Shown here in pieces: positions 8,370 to 17,121 of a stretch of 64,000 bases of DNA (its first letter is position 1; every line of letters begins with the position of its first letter). The DNA comes from Massilia sp. MS-15. Its GTDB lineage: Bacteria; Pseudomonadota; Gammaproteobacteria; Burkholderiales; Burkholderiaceae_D. The translations under genes were made by a program, and so were the position numbers. The DNA lies in assembly GCF_020176695.1 (NCBI RefSeq), contig NZ_JAIWIA010000024.1:118714-182713 (forward strand), read 5' to 3'. The notes under the pieces are model-generated. The model saw only the letters and a program-made list of their open reading frames with translations, ran no database searches and was not told where the DNA came from.

Positions 8370-8519
8370 GTGAATAGTCAAATCGAGAATGGCGACCTGC
8401 GGGTCCTGGTCGAGGTCGTGCGCAAGGGCAGCTTCAAGGGCGCAGCCGGGACGCTGGGGATGTCGGCCGCGCTACAAAACCCGGGGCGATTCATTAAAGC
8501 ACGCCGATCATGCGTTTGA
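8370..8519 (+). pseudogene. Truncated LysR-family regulator (helix-turn-helix remnant)
   Basis: A GTG start at 8370 opens a 49-residue frame. Its first 35 residues read like the N-terminus of a LysR regulator: DLRVLVEVVRKGSFKGAAGTL, then GMSAA, the start of the recognition helix. After about base 8474 the match stops; the frame continues with unrelated residues into the 3' end of arsR on the opposite strand and ends at TGA 8517-8519. A LysR protein should be about 300 residues. The break coincides with the start of the arsenic island, so I infer disruption by its insertion. The divergent ttuC-like gene would have been its target. Confidence 0.68.
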
Positions 8520-8820
8520 GCGCCTGTAACCGCTCCCGATTCACGCAATAACAGACCCGCTGCACGTCTGAAGAGCCCTCGATAAGACCGGCTTCTTTCA
8601 AGATGGTGACATGTTGCGAAATCGTGGACGGGGCGAGCGGCAGGACATCGGCCAAGCTTCCGAAATAGCACTCGCCGTGATTGATCAGGTGTCTCAGCAA
8701 CTGTACACGTGCTGGGTGCGACAACGCCTTGCACAGGCGTGCCAGGTCATCGATATCGATTTCAGCAGCAGGCGAATCGGAAGGACTGGAGGGACAGCAG
8801 GAAGTAGACATCGAGTTCAT
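8494..8820 (-). CDS. arsR: ArsR-family arsenic-responsive repressor
   Basis: A 108-residue winged-helix repressor that should release DNA on binding As(III). The core runs from ARLCKALSHPARVQLL through the recognition helix APSTISQHVTILKEAG to the wing. It lacks the CxCxxC motif of plasmid R773 ArsR; candidate ligands are the Cys8-Cys9 pair, Cys51 (GECYFG) and Cys90/Cys92 (VCYC). A good promoter (8839-8868) would start transcription about 12 bp before this ATG, leaving no room for a normal ribosome-binding site, so the message is nearly leaderless. Starts at 8811 or 8868 are alternatives. It is last in the flavoprotein-MFS-arsR order and also has its own promoter inside the MFS gene. Confidence 0.9.
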   Translation of the reverse strand: MNSMSTSCCPSSPSDSPAAEIDIDDLARLCKALSHPARVQLLRHLINHGECYFGSLADVLPLAPSTISQHVTILKEAGLIEGSSDVQRVCYCVNRERLQALKRMIGVL

Positions 8821-8836
8821 TCGTAGTTTGGCGAAT
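8819..8836. promoter_or_regulatory. ArsR operator candidate 1 (TTCG-N8-CGAA)
   Basis: ATTCGTAGTTTGGCGAAT has the TTCG-N8-CGAA half-site arrangement seen at three other places in the island control regions. It covers the predicted transcription start of arsR, the expected place for autorepression. Confidence 0.65.
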
Positions 8837-8838
8837 GG

Positions 8839-8868
8839 AGAATAGTCCTCAGACCGTAGGCTTGTCAA
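8839..8868 (-). promoter_or_regulatory. Promoter of arsR inside the 3' end of the MFS gene
   Basis: On the minus strand a perfect -35 TTGACA (8863-8868) is separated by 18 bp from -10 TATTCT (8839-8844). Transcription would begin near 8832, within the operator at 8819-8836. This lets arsR be expressed independently of the genes upstream. Confidence 0.65.
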
Positions 8869-10063
8869 AAGCTTTTGCCGGCGACAACTGGCGTTCTGTG
8901 CTCACCGCTCGCAGGTAAAAGGCGAGCGAGGCGATGGACATGGCCAGCAGGAGGCAGAGCAGCGTGGTGGTCCCTCCCTCATAGCGCAGCAACGCTGCCG
9001 CGGCGAACGGCCCGGCGGCTTTCGAGAGCAGCGAAGGGCCGGCCATGGCTCCGGAAATTGCTCCGTAATTCTCCCGGCCGAACAAGGCCTGCGGAATCGA
9101 ACCTCGCACGATCGTCAGGATGCCGTTACTCAGGCCATACAGGATGCAGAACACAACGACGATCCAGGCCAGGGAGCCGAATAGCGTAAGCAGCAGCAGC
9201 GCAGCGGGCAGCATCGAGAACGTTAGCGTGCCGACTGTTTGCGGCGCCGTATCTCGTGCAAGCGTCATTTCTGCTACACGGCCGGCCACCTGCATCGGAC
9301 CGATCAGTGTGGCCAGCAAGATTGCCATCGAAGTACTTTGACCCAAGCGCTCCAGCAGCGGAATCAGGTGGACCGCCATTGCCGAGAAAATGAAAGTGTT
9401 GAGTGAAAATGCCGATGCGAGCGCCCAGAACGCAGGATGGCGCAATGCCTGAGCCAACGTGTAACCCCGGGATACATGATTGGAAGTCTCATGGCGTTTC
9501 TGCACAGGATCTGCGCCGAGCCATACATGCAGCGGCAAGCAGACGGCGAGCTGAATGACCCCATACCACAGGTAGGTCTCGCGCCATCCGAGCATGGTAT
9601 CGAGCATGGCGGTAAGCGGCCAAAAAAGCGTGCTGGCAAAGCCGCCAAACAGCGTCAGGGTCGAAATCGCCTGCCTCGATCCAGTCTCAAGCTTGCGGTT
9701 GATCGTCGCGAAAGCCGCTTCGTACAGCGTGAACGTCATCGCAATGCCTACGAGGGTCCATCCACAATAGAAGGAAACCACGCCAGTAGAGCTGCTAAGC
9801 CAGGCCAGTCCAATCGCACATACGAGCGAGCCTGTCGCCATCACATAGCGGCCGCCGTAGCGGTCAATTAGCACGCCTGCTGGCGTCGCTACCAGGCCGG
9901 CAACAAGCAGGCTCCAGGAGAATGCACCGAATACCAGTTCGGGCGAGAGGCCAAGATCACGCTGGATGCCGGGTGCCAGAATGGTAAAGGCATAGTACAG
10001 CGAGCCCCAGGAGACGATCTGGGTGACGGCGAGGATGCCGATGGTTTTCGATGGTTGTTGCAC
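8849..10063 (-). CDS. MFS transporter of the arsenic island
   Basis: A 404-residue membrane protein with about 12 hydrophobic segments and the loop 2-3 motif DRYGGRYV of the major facilitator superfamily. It lies 52 bp downstream of the flavoprotein gene and 28 bp before arsR, so all three are probably co-transcribed. MFS proteins in ars operons, such as ArsJ and ArsK, export arsenic compounds. This one does not resemble the ArsJ/GapDH pair because no GAPDH gene is present. The inferred substrate is an arsenical handled by the adjacent oxidoreductase, but sequence alone does not show it. Confidence 0.85.
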   Translation of the reverse strand: MQQPSKTIGILAVTQIVSWGSLYYAFTILAPGIQRDLGLSPELVFGAFSWSLLVAGLVATPAGVLIDRYGGRYVMATGSLVCAIGLAWLSSSTGVVSFYCGWTLVGIAMTFTLYEAAFATINRKLETGSRQAISTLTLFGGFASTLFWPLTAMLDTMLGWRETYLWYGVIQLAVCLPLHVWLGADPVQKRHETSNHVSRGYTLAQALRHPAFWALASAFSLNTFIFSAMAVHLIPLLERLGQSTSMAILLATLIGPMQVAGRVAEMTLARDTAPQTVGTLTFSMLPAALLLLTLFGSLAWIVVVFCILYGLSNGILTIVRGSIPQALFGRENYGAISGAMAGPSLLSKAAGPFAAAALLRYEGGTTTLLCLLLAMSIASLAFYLRAVSTERQLSPAKAFDKPTV

Positions 10064-10115
10064 GAGTGGCTCCGGGAGGAAGCCGCCGGCTTGGGCCGGC
10101 GGCGAGGATCATGCG

Positions 10116-11522
10116 TCAAGCGCAGCAGCTTGCTGCAGCAGGCTTGCTGCAGCCGCAGGTACCTTCCGGAGACGGTGCCGGCACGCAGCAGGAAGCGGCA
10201 ACGGCTGCCGGCACATCGCAGCAAGAGCTCGCCTGGTCCGCCGGGCTCTCGTACGCCAGACGCGTATTGCAGACACCTGTTTCCGGCAGGTCGAGTTGCA
10301 CATCGTCAGCCGCTGCCATGTCCCCCACCAGGACGGCAACTATTGAACGCACCTGTTCATAGCCAGTCGCCAGCAGGAAGTTGGGAGCGCGGCCGTAGCT
10401 CTTTGCGCCGACGGCGTAATAGCCCGATTCCGGATGCGCCAGTTCTCGGTGCCCATGGGGGCGGACCGTGCCACAGCTGTGCTCGTTCGGATCGATCAGT
10501 GGTGCCAGAGCATCGGTACTCTCGAGCCATGGGTCGTGACGCACACGCAGTTCCCTGGTGAGCTCCAGGTCTGGCCGGGCGCCGGCAGCGCAGATGATGC
10601 GGTCGATATTGTCGAGCGTAGGCACTTCACCATTGACTGCCTCTCCGATCACACGAATCTTTCCGCCAACCTCGGTGAGCTGCTCGATCCGGAAATTCTG
10701 ACGCATTTCCAGCCCTCCTGAATCACGCAACGCTTTCAGGCGCATCCCCAGCTCCCCCCGCGCCTTAAGCCCATCGGCTTCCCCGCCGCCGAATACACGC
10801 GTCAACTGGCTGCCGCGAGTGGCCCAGACGATACTGGTACCCGGGTGCTCCTGAGCCAACTGGGCGAGAGCGAGCAAGGTGCCCGCGGCGGAATGCCCCG
10901 CACCCACGACCATCACCTTCCTGCCGGCGTAGCGTTCACGTGCCGAGCCGAGCACGTCGGGCATGCCGTGGTCGATTCGCGCGGCAAGCTCTGCTTCACC
11001 AAGCGCAGGAATGCCATCCGCACCCAGGGGGTTCTGGTGCGACCACGTGCCAGTGGCATCGATCACGGAACAGGCCACGAACTGCCGTGGCCCGGCCGGC
11101 GTATCGACACGGATGAGGAATGGGGCGTTCTCACGACCCTTTGTCTTGACCTTGTCGAACCCCAGTCGCGTGATAGCCGTGACGCGATGCTCGAGCAGCA
11201 GATTCGAGGCGATCGCCGGGATCGACGCCAACGGGGAAAGGTAGCGATCCACGACTTCACCGGCACTCGGCAGATATTCACCTGCAGGCTCGGTCCAGCC
11301 ATGGTTGAGAAGGAGCCGGCGGGCAGCCTTGTCCACGTTGTATTGCCACGGCGAGAATAGGCGAACGTGACGGTAGGTTGCCATATTTGCCCCTACCTCG
11401 GAACCGGCTTCGAAGATCAGGGGCGTCAGGCCGCGCTCGATCAGGTGGGCTGCTGCGGCAAGTCCGACCGGGCCCGCGCCGAGCACTGCAACCGGCAGAT
11501 TCTGTACGTTTTCATTCTTCAT
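10116..11522 (-). CDS. FAD/NAD(P)-dependent oxidoreductase with a Cys-rich tail
   Basis: A 468-residue flavoprotein resembling flavin-containing monooxygenases (ArsO-like). The FAD-binding motif is VLGAGPVGLAAAAHL near residue 15 and a second Rossmann motif VVGAGHSAAGTLLALA binds NADPH in the middle. The last 40 residues are unusual: four cysteine pairs (SCC, SCC, CGC, SCC) in an Ala/Pro-rich linker, suited to binding As(III) or another thiophilic metal. The start at 11522 is chosen because AAGGAG (11529-11534) precedes it by six bases; an in-frame ATG at 11552 lacks such a site. It is first in a flavoprotein-MFS-arsR operon. The reaction is unproven. Confidence 0.82.
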   Translation of the reverse strand: MKNENVQNLPVAVLGAGPVGLAAAAHLIERGLTPLIFEAGSEVGANMATYRHVRLFSPWQYNVDKAARRLLLNHGWTEPAGEYLPSAGEVVDRYLSPLASIPAIASNLLLEHRVTAITRLGFDKVKTKGRENAPFLIRVDTPAGPRQFVACSVIDATGTWSHQNPLGADGIPALGEAELAARIDHGMPDVLGSARERYAGRKVMVVGAGHSAAGTLLALAQLAQEHPGTSIVWATRGSQLTRVFGGGEADGLKARGELGMRLKALRDSGGLEMRQNFRIEQLTEVGGKIRVIGEAVNGEVPTLDNIDRIICAAGARPDLELTRELRVRHDPWLESTDALAPLIDPNEHSCGTVRPHGHRELAHPESGYYAVGAKSYGRAPNFLLATGYEQVRSIVAVLVGDMAAADDVQLDLPETGVCNTRLAYESPADQASSCCDVPAAVAASCCVPAPSPEGTCGCSKPAAASCCA

Positions 11523-11569
11523 TTTGTTCTCCTTGGTAGTCAGCTGGTCCATATCGCTTAGAGTTCGTT

Positions 11570-11587
11570 ATTCGTCAAATGGCGAAC
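11570..11587. promoter_or_regulatory. ArsR operator candidate 2 and flavoprotein promoter
   Basis: ATTCGTCAAATGGCGAAC shares ATTCGT and TGGCGAA with operator 1 and keeps the N8 spacing. On the minus strand it overlaps a -35-like TTGACG (11573-11578) lying 17 bp upstream of GATATG (11550-11555), the likely promoter of the flavoprotein-MFS operon. Confidence 0.62.
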
Positions 11588-11660
11588 ATGTGAATACCGA
11601 TCGGGCATGCATGTGTGAGAACGGTGGAACCCGGTCAATGCGAGAGCCGACCTACCTGCA

Positions 11661-11678
11661 ATTCGTTATTCGACGAAC
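11661..11678. promoter_or_regulatory. ArsR operator candidate 3
   Basis: ATTCGTTATTCGACGAAC has the TTCG-N8-CGAA arrangement and lies between the two divergent ars operons, 90 bp before the first arsC-like gene. Confidence 0.58.
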
Positions 11679-11713
11679 ACAGAATAACCTCATGTCATCA
11701 AACCGTCAAGAAA

Positions 11714-11742
11714 CTTCGATATATTTCGAATAGTCGTATAAA
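11714..11742 (+). promoter_or_regulatory. ArsR operator candidate 4 and promoter of the rightward ars genes
   Basis: CTTCGATATATTTCGAAT (11714-11731) is the fourth TTCG-N8-CGAA palindrome. Its left arm is part of a -35-like TTCGAT (11715-11720), followed after 16 bp by TATAAA (11737-11742). Transcription from about 11749 would reach the arsC-like start at 11768, which has GGAGG five bases upstream. Confidence 0.58.
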
Positions 11743-11767
11743 CAACCCTGCTTGGCTGGAGGCCGCG

Positions 11768-12304
11768 ATGACCAACCACGAAACATTCAACGTGCTTTTC
11801 CTCTGTACCGGCAATTCGTCGCGCAGCATCATTGCCGAGGCAATCCTCAATGCGATCGGTGCCGACCGATTCCGTGCGTACAGCGCAGGAAGCCATCCGA
11901 CTGGCTATGTCCACCCGCTGGCAATGGAAGCGATCGAGCACCTTCGCTTTCCGCTCGGCGAGCTGCGCAGCAAGAGCTGGGACGAATTTGCCGCTGCCGA
12001 TGCACCCCACATGCACTTCGTGATCACGGTATGCGACAAGGCTGCTGGTGAGGTGTGCCCGCGCTGGCCTGGCCATCCAATCACAGCCCAATGGCGTTTC
12101 GAAGACCCTGCAACTTTTGTTGGCGGCGAGCAGGAGCAACGGCAGCTGTTCAGCAAGGTATGCCGTGAGATCAAGAACCGCCTGGATATCTTCGCGATGC
12201 TGCCCTTCGAAAAGCTTGCGCGCATGGCCATCGAGGAAGAATTGAACGCAATTGCCCGCCCCGATGCAAGCTTGCAGACGTCTCACGTCGACGCCAGACG
12301 ATGA
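11768..12304 (+). CDS. Arsenate reductase, low-molecular-weight phosphatase type (copy 1)
   Basis: A 178-residue protein that should reduce arsenate to arsenite, or hydrolyse a phosphotyrosine-like ester. The P-loop CTGNSSRS at the N-terminus matches CX5R of the LMW-phosphatase/ArsC fold. Downstream TVCDKAAGEVCPRWPG supplies the cysteine pair typical of arsenate reductases. The second P-loop position is Ser where Staphylococcus-type ArsC has Cys, so it more likely uses the glutaredoxin/glutathione-coupled chemistry of Synechocystis-type enzymes. The C-terminus extends about 30 residues beyond family length. The start has GGAGG at 11758-11762. The stop overlaps the start of copy 2 by four bases. 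Confidence 0.85.
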   Translation: MTNHETFNVLFLCTGNSSRSIIAEAILNAIGADRFRAYSAGSHPTGYVHPLAMEAIEHLRFPLGELRSKSWDEFAAADAPHMHFVITVCDKAAGEVCPRWPGHPITAQWRFEDPATFVGGEQEQRQLFSKVCREIKNRLDIFAMLPFEKLARMAIEEELNAIARPDASLQTSHVDARR

Positions 12305-12810
12305 CAGGCAAGGTCTACAGCGTCCTCTTCCTGTGCACCGGGAATTCGTCGCGCAGCATCATGTCGGAAGCACTGTTGACGGTGCTGGGCAGGGGACGAT
12401 TTCAAGCATATTCCGCAGGAAGCCGTCCCGCTGGTGTCGTCAATCCTTTCGCCGCAGACCAGATAAGACGGTTCGATCCGGGCTTCCCAATGGCCGCAAT
12501 GCACAGCAAGAGCTGGCTCGAATTCGCGCAAGCTGGTGCCCCTCACATGGACTTCATCATCACTGTGTGCGACAGCGCGGCCGGAGAAGTGTGCCCGCAT
12601 TGGCCGGGCCACCCTACGACGGCGCACTGGGGCTATCCAGACCCAGCCCAGGTCCCAGGTGACGACGGGTGCAAGCGAGAAGCCTTTCGCCGGGTCTTCG
12701 AACAGATCAGAAAGCGCGTCGAACAGTTCGTTTCACTGCCACTGGAGTGGCTGGAAGACGATTCGGTACGCCGCGAAGCCGTGCGCGCGATCGCGGCAAG
12801 GAAGCTGTGA
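12301..12810 (+). CDS. Arsenate reductase, low-molecular-weight phosphatase type (copy 2)
   Basis: A 169-residue paralogue of the preceding protein, translationally coupled to it (ATGA). It keeps the P-loop CTGNSSRSI, the SKSW turn and TVCDSAAGEVCPHWPGHP, so catalytic cysteines are present and both copies look functional. The middle region (residues 45-60) has diverged strongly, which argues against very recent duplication. As in copy 1, Ser replaces the resolving P-loop Cys. Possible roles are a second arsenate reductase with different thiol donors or a heteromeric partner of copy 1. Confidence 0.83.
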   Translation: MTGKVYSVLFLCTGNSSRSIMSEALLTVLGRGRFQAYSAGSRPAGVVNPFAADQIRRFDPGFPMAAMHSKSWLEFAQAGAPHMDFIITVCDSAAGEVCPHWPGHPTTAHWGYPDPAQVPGDDGCKREAFRRVFEQIRKRVEQFVSLPLEWLEDDSVRREAVRAIAARKL

Positions 12811-12843
12811 CGGGCGCCCCAAACTGGGCATGGAGATGAGCAC

Positions 12844-12881
12844 TTGTCGTAACGGGCTTGATTCTAATATACTGGAAGTAT
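12844..12881 (+). promoter_or_regulatory. Promoter and operator of the second arsR
   Basis: TTGTCG (12844-12849), an 18-bp spacer and TATACT (12868-12873) form a promoter. ATACT-GGA-AGTAT (12869-12881), a perfect 5-bp inverted repeat, covers the -10, and TTGAT/ATCAA arms (12858-12862 and 12880-12884) surround it. The sequence is unrelated to the TTCG-N8-CGAA sites, so the two ArsR proteins probably read different operators. Confidence 0.6.
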
Positions 12882-12901
12882 CAAATTGAAGGGTGAATGT
12901 C

Positions 12902-13246
12902 ATGGATACCAAACCGGCAATCGCTGCCTTGGCTGCACTGGCCCAGGAATCGCGGCTCGCCACTTATCGTCTGCTGGTCCAGGCGGGGCCGGCCGGCCTC
13001 CCAGCAACCAGGATCGCCGAGGCGCTCGGCGTGCCGCCATCGTCGCTTTCTTTTCACCTGAAAGAGTTGTCGCACGCCGGCCTGGTGATCCCCCGTCAGG
13101 ACGGGCGTTTCATCATCTATTCAGCAAATTTCGACACGATGAATGCCTTGCTGGGCTTCCTCACCGAGAACTGCTGCGGCGGCAATCCTTGTACGCCGGT
13201 CGGCAATGCCGCCTGCAATAGCGCTGTCGTCGGCGCGACAAGTTGA
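12902..13246 (+). CDS. arsR: ArsR-family repressor with C-terminal As(III) site
   Basis: A 114-residue winged-helix repressor (recognition region PPSSLSFHLKELSHAGLV). Its metal site is C-terminal: Cys91, Cys92 and Cys97 (ENCCGGNPC). Adjacent cysteines plus a third five or six residues on is the arrangement of Acidithiobacillus ferrooxidans ArsR, unlike the first arsR here. The ATG at 12902 is preferred over a GTG at 12893 because GAAGGGTG (12888-12895) is correctly spaced. It begins a second transcription unit, arsR-arsC-arsB-arsC-arsH, with its own promoter. Confidence 0.9.
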   Translation: MDTKPAIAALAALAQESRLATYRLLVQAGPAGLPATRIAEALGVPPSSLSFHLKELSHAGLVIPRQDGRFIIYSANFDTMNALLGFLTENCCGGNPCTPVGNAACNSAVVGATS

Positions 13247-13271
13247 TCCATTTTTTCACCAAAGGTTTTCC

Positions 13272-13751
13272 GTGAACGTACTTTTCCTCTGCACTGGCAA
13301 CTCCTGCCGCTCGCTCATCAGTGAAGCGGTCTTCAACCACCTGGCCCCTGCAGGCTGGCATGCCATCAGCGCCGGCAGCCAGCCGACCGGCAAGCTGAAC
13401 GACAAGGCGCTCGCCCTGCTGGCAAGCAAAGGCATCTCCACCGAGGGCTACTACAGCAAATCCTGGGACAAGCTGCCTGTCACGCCGGATGTGGTTGTGA
13501 CCGTATGTGCGAGCGCCGCCGGCGAAACCTGCCCGGCCTATCTCGGCCCGGTCCTGCGCACGCACTGGGGCGTGGAAGATCCGAGCCATGCGGTCGGCAC
13601 GGACGAGGAAATCGATACCGCATTCGAGAAAGCCTACGCCACGCTGCGCGCACGGATCGTGGCCTTCCTTGCCTTGCCGCTGGAAGAACTGAAGGGCGAC
13701 CGGGAACGACTCAAGGCGGAGCTCGACCGCATCGGTCATATCGGCGCCTGA
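13272..13751 (+). CDS. arsC: Arsenate reductase, low-molecular-weight phosphatase type (copy 3)
   Basis: A 159-residue arsenate reductase starting at GTG 13272. The P-loop is CTGNSCRSLISEA, with Cys at the resolving position where copies 1 and 2 have Ser, and the second pair is TVCASAAGETCPAYLGP. This is the family usually found between arsR and arsB in betaproteobacterial operons. Its lower similarity to copies 1 and 2 and the different P-loop suggest a separate origin. The ribosome-binding site is weak (AAAGG at 13261-13265). A terminator-like hairpin follows 20 bp after the stop. Confidence 0.86.
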   Translation: MNVLFLCTGNSCRSLISEAVFNHLAPAGWHAISAGSQPTGKLNDKALALLASKGISTEGYYSKSWDKLPVTPDVVVTVCASAAGETCPAYLGPVLRTHWGVEDPSHAVGTDEEIDTAFEKAYATLRARIVAFLALPLEELKGDRERLKAELDRIGHIGA

Positions 13752-13771
13752 ACACGGGCGGCCTCATGTTG

Positions 13772-13795
13772 GCCGGGGCATGCCCCCGGCTTTTT
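13772..13795 (+). terminator. Intra-operon terminator between arsC and arsB
   Basis: GCCGGGG (13772-13778) pairs with CCCCGGC (13784-13790) around a five-base loop and is followed by TTTTT. It lies between two genes expected to be co-transcribed, so it probably lowers arsB expression relative to arsR and arsC rather than ending the unit. Confidence 0.7.
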
Positions 13796-13826
13796 CGTGG
13801 TGACCACCACCATTCAAAGGATTCTT

Positions 13827-15107
<1,281 letters not shown>

Positions 15108-15120
15108 GAAAGGAGTCTCC

Positions 15121-15543
15121 ATGGACGTCACGATTTTCCATCACCCCGCATGCGGCACCTCGCGCAACACGCTAGGCCTGATCCGCAATGCCGGGATCGA
15201 GCCGACCATTATCGAATACCTGAACAACCCGCCGGACCGTGCGACGTTGGCCGACATGATCCAGCGTGCCGGGCTGTCGGTGCGCGGTGCAGTACGCGAG
15301 AAGGGCACGCCTTTCCTCGAGCTCGGCCTGGGCGCCCCGGCCGTCACGGACGAGCAGCTGCTCGATGCGATGCTCGCCCATCCGATCCTGATCAATCGCC
15401 CATTTGTCGTCACGCCGCTCGGTGTGCGGCTGTGCCGTCCGTCCGAAGTCGTGCTCGACATTCTCCCGGCGCAGCAGCAGGGTGCTTTTACAAAGGAAGA
15501 CGGCGAGCCTGTCGTCGACGCCGAAGGAAAGCGAATCAAATGA
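15121..15543 (+). CDS. arsC: Arsenate reductase ArsC, glutaredoxin/thioredoxin-fold type
   Basis: A 140-residue arsenate reductase of the plasmid R773 family, unrelated in fold to the three phosphatase-type enzymes nearby. The active-site sequence is [11 protein letters not shown] with Cys11, followed by LNNPPDR and a conserved [15 protein letters not shown] segment. Reduction uses glutathione and glutaredoxin. AAGGAG at 15110-15115 precedes the start. It follows arsB by 13 bp and overlaps arsH by four bases, so the three are one unit. Confidence 0.94.
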   Translation: MDVTIFHHPACGTSRNTLGLIRNAGIEPTIIEYLNNPPDRATLADMIQRAGLSVRGAVREKGTPFLELGLGAPAVTDEQLLDAMLAHPILINRPFVVTPLGVRLCRPSEVVLDILPAQQQGAFTKEDGEPVVDAEGKRIK

Positions 15544-16256
15544 ACAGGATTTCGAATCTCCCCAATATCAAGCCGGAACTGGTGGACCAGCCGACGCTGG
15601 AGAAGCTTGCCCAAGCCGGCGACATGAACCATCCGCCGCGGATCCTCATGTTGTATGGCTCGCTGCGTGAGCGCTCCTTCAGTCGCTTCCTGACCTATGA
15701 GGCTGCACGCATCCTGGAACACTTCGGCGCCGAGGTGCGGATCTTCGATCCGATGGAACTGCCGATGGTGGGCAGCGTGCCTGAAACCCACCCCAAGGTG
15801 GTCGAGCTGCGCGAGCTGTGCCTGTGGTCGGAAGGCCAGGTGTGGTGCAGTCCGGAGCGTCACGGTGCAATCACGGCCGTGATGAAAAACCAGATCGACT
15901 GGATCCCGCTGGAAATGGGGGCGATACGTCCAAGCCAGGGCCGCACGCTGGCAGTGATGCAGGTGTGTGGCGGTTCGCAATCGTTCAACGTGGTGAACAC
16001 CTTGCGCCTTCTGGGCCGGTGGATGCGCATGTTTACGATCCCGAATCAGTCCTCGGTTCCGATGGCCTACAAGGAGTTCGATGATGATGGCCGTATGCGG
16101 CCGTCTGCCTATTACGATCGCGTGGTCGACGTGATGGAGGAGCTGTTCAAGATCACGCTATTAATGCGTGGTCGTACTGACTACCTCACTGACCGGTACA
16201 GCGAGCGTAATGAGCAGGCCCGGAAGGCGATCGACCGGCAGATCAACAGATTGTGA
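15540..16256 (+). CDS. arsH: ArsH NADPH-dependent FMN oxidoreductase
   Basis: A 238-residue flavodoxin-like protein. The FMN phosphate-binding motif [11 protein letters not shown] occurs at about residues 38-48 and the ArsH-specific [24 protein letters not shown] segment is intact. ArsH oxidises trivalent organoarsenicals such as methylarsenite to the less toxic pentavalent forms and also shows quinone or ferric reductase activity. Its ATG overlaps the arsC stop (ATGA). It is the last island gene; no rightward terminator is apparent after it, and 200 bp later sodB converges. Confidence 0.94.
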   Translation: MNRISNLPNIKPELVDQPTLEKLAQAGDMNHPPRILMLYGSLRERSFSRFLTYEAARILEHFGAEVRIFDPMELPMVGSVPETHPKVVELRELCLWSEGQVWCSPERHGAITAVMKNQIDWIPLEMGAIRPSQGRTLAVMQVCGGSQSFNVVNTLRLLGRWMRMFTIPNQSSVPMAYKEFDDDGRMRPSAYYDRVVDVMEELFKITLLMRGRTDYLTDRYSERNEQARKAIDRQINRL

Positions 16257-16354
16257 TCGAGCGGGAGGCTGAATCGCCACGACGATCTTGGTGCTGCTAT
16301 CGGGTGTAGCTGCCGTAGGCGCGAAGCAAACCAAGGCTGAATGGGATATCGCTC

Positions 16355-16383
16355 AAAAAGACACGGCCCGCACAACGCGGGCC
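16355..16383 (-). terminator. Terminator of sodB
   Basis: Read on the minus strand, GGCCCGC and GCGGGCC (16365-16371 and 16377-16383) form a 7-bp stem with a five-base loop, followed after five bases by TTTTT (complement of 16355-16359). It lies about 75 bp beyond the sodB stop and also faces transcripts leaving arsH. Confidence 0.65.
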
Positions 16384-16456
16384 ATGAGTGAGAAGCGTGT
16401 TCCGATCTTTTTTAAGTTGTTCCGAACTTAATTATGACGAAACAACCAGACGGCGT

Positions 16457-17035
16457 TCAGGCCATGTTCTGGTTCACGAAGTCCCAGTTGGCGACGTTCC
16501 AGAAGGCGTCCAGGAACTTGGCGCGCGCATTGCGGTAGTCGATGTAATAGGCGTGCTCCCACACGTCGGCGGTCAGCAGCGGCTTGTCCGTAGTGGTCAA
16601 GGGGGTGCCGGCATTCGAGGTGTTGACGATGTCGACGCTGCCGTCGGTCTTCTGCACCAGCCAGGTCCAGCCCGAGCCGAAGTTGCCCAAGGCCGACTTG
16701 TTGAACTCTTCCTTGAACTTGTCGAACGAACCCCACTTGGCGTTGATGGCATCCAGCGCCTTGCCGGTCGGCGCGCCGCCGCCGTTCGGCGACATGCAGT
16801 TCCAGAAGAAGGTGTGGTTCCACACCTGGGCCGAGTTGTTGAACACGCCGCCGGTCGATTTCTGGATGATCTCTTCCAGGGACATGTTTTCGTACTCGGT
16901 CCCCTTGATCATGTTGTTCAGGTTGGTGACATAGGTCTGGTGGTGCTTGCCATGGTGGAATTCCAGGGTCTCGGCCGAGATGTGCGGCTGCAGGGCATCC
17001 TTGGCGTATGGCAGTGGCGGCAGGGTATGTTCCAT
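16457..17035 (-). CDS. sodB: Iron superoxide dismutase
   Basis: A 192-residue cytoplasmic superoxide dismutase. The metal ligands are visible: His27 (EFHHGKHHQ), His in NHTFFW, and Asp/His in [23 protein letters not shown] and GSGWTWLV favour the iron-type enzyme over manganese. GAAGGAAGAAAC lies directly upstream of the ATG. It is monocistronic, with xseA 86 bp upstream on the same strand. Confidence 0.96.
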   Translation of the reverse strand: MEHTLPPLPYAKDALQPHISAETLEFHHGKHHQTYVTNLNNMIKGTEYENMSLEEIIQKSTGGVFNNSAQVWNHTFFWNCMSPNGGGAPTGKALDAINAKWGSFDKFKEEFNKSALGNFGSGWTWLVQKTDGSVDIVNTSNAGTPLTTTDKPLLTADVWEHAYYIDYRNARAKFLDAFWNVANWDFVNQNMA

Positions 17036-17121
17036 GTTTCTTCCTTCGTGTGGTTGGACAGGTTTTGTTCCAGAGCGGCGTCATTCTAAACCGGATAGGC
17101 CGGTGTTGCATGGATGGCTAG

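Noticed and set aside
16257..16436. Stretch reading ATTILVLLSGVAAVGAKQ after arsH, like a membrane-protein fragment
   Set aside because: It has no start codon or ribosome-binding site in frame and overlaps the sodB terminator; it is probably a chance open frame or an unrecognisable remnant.
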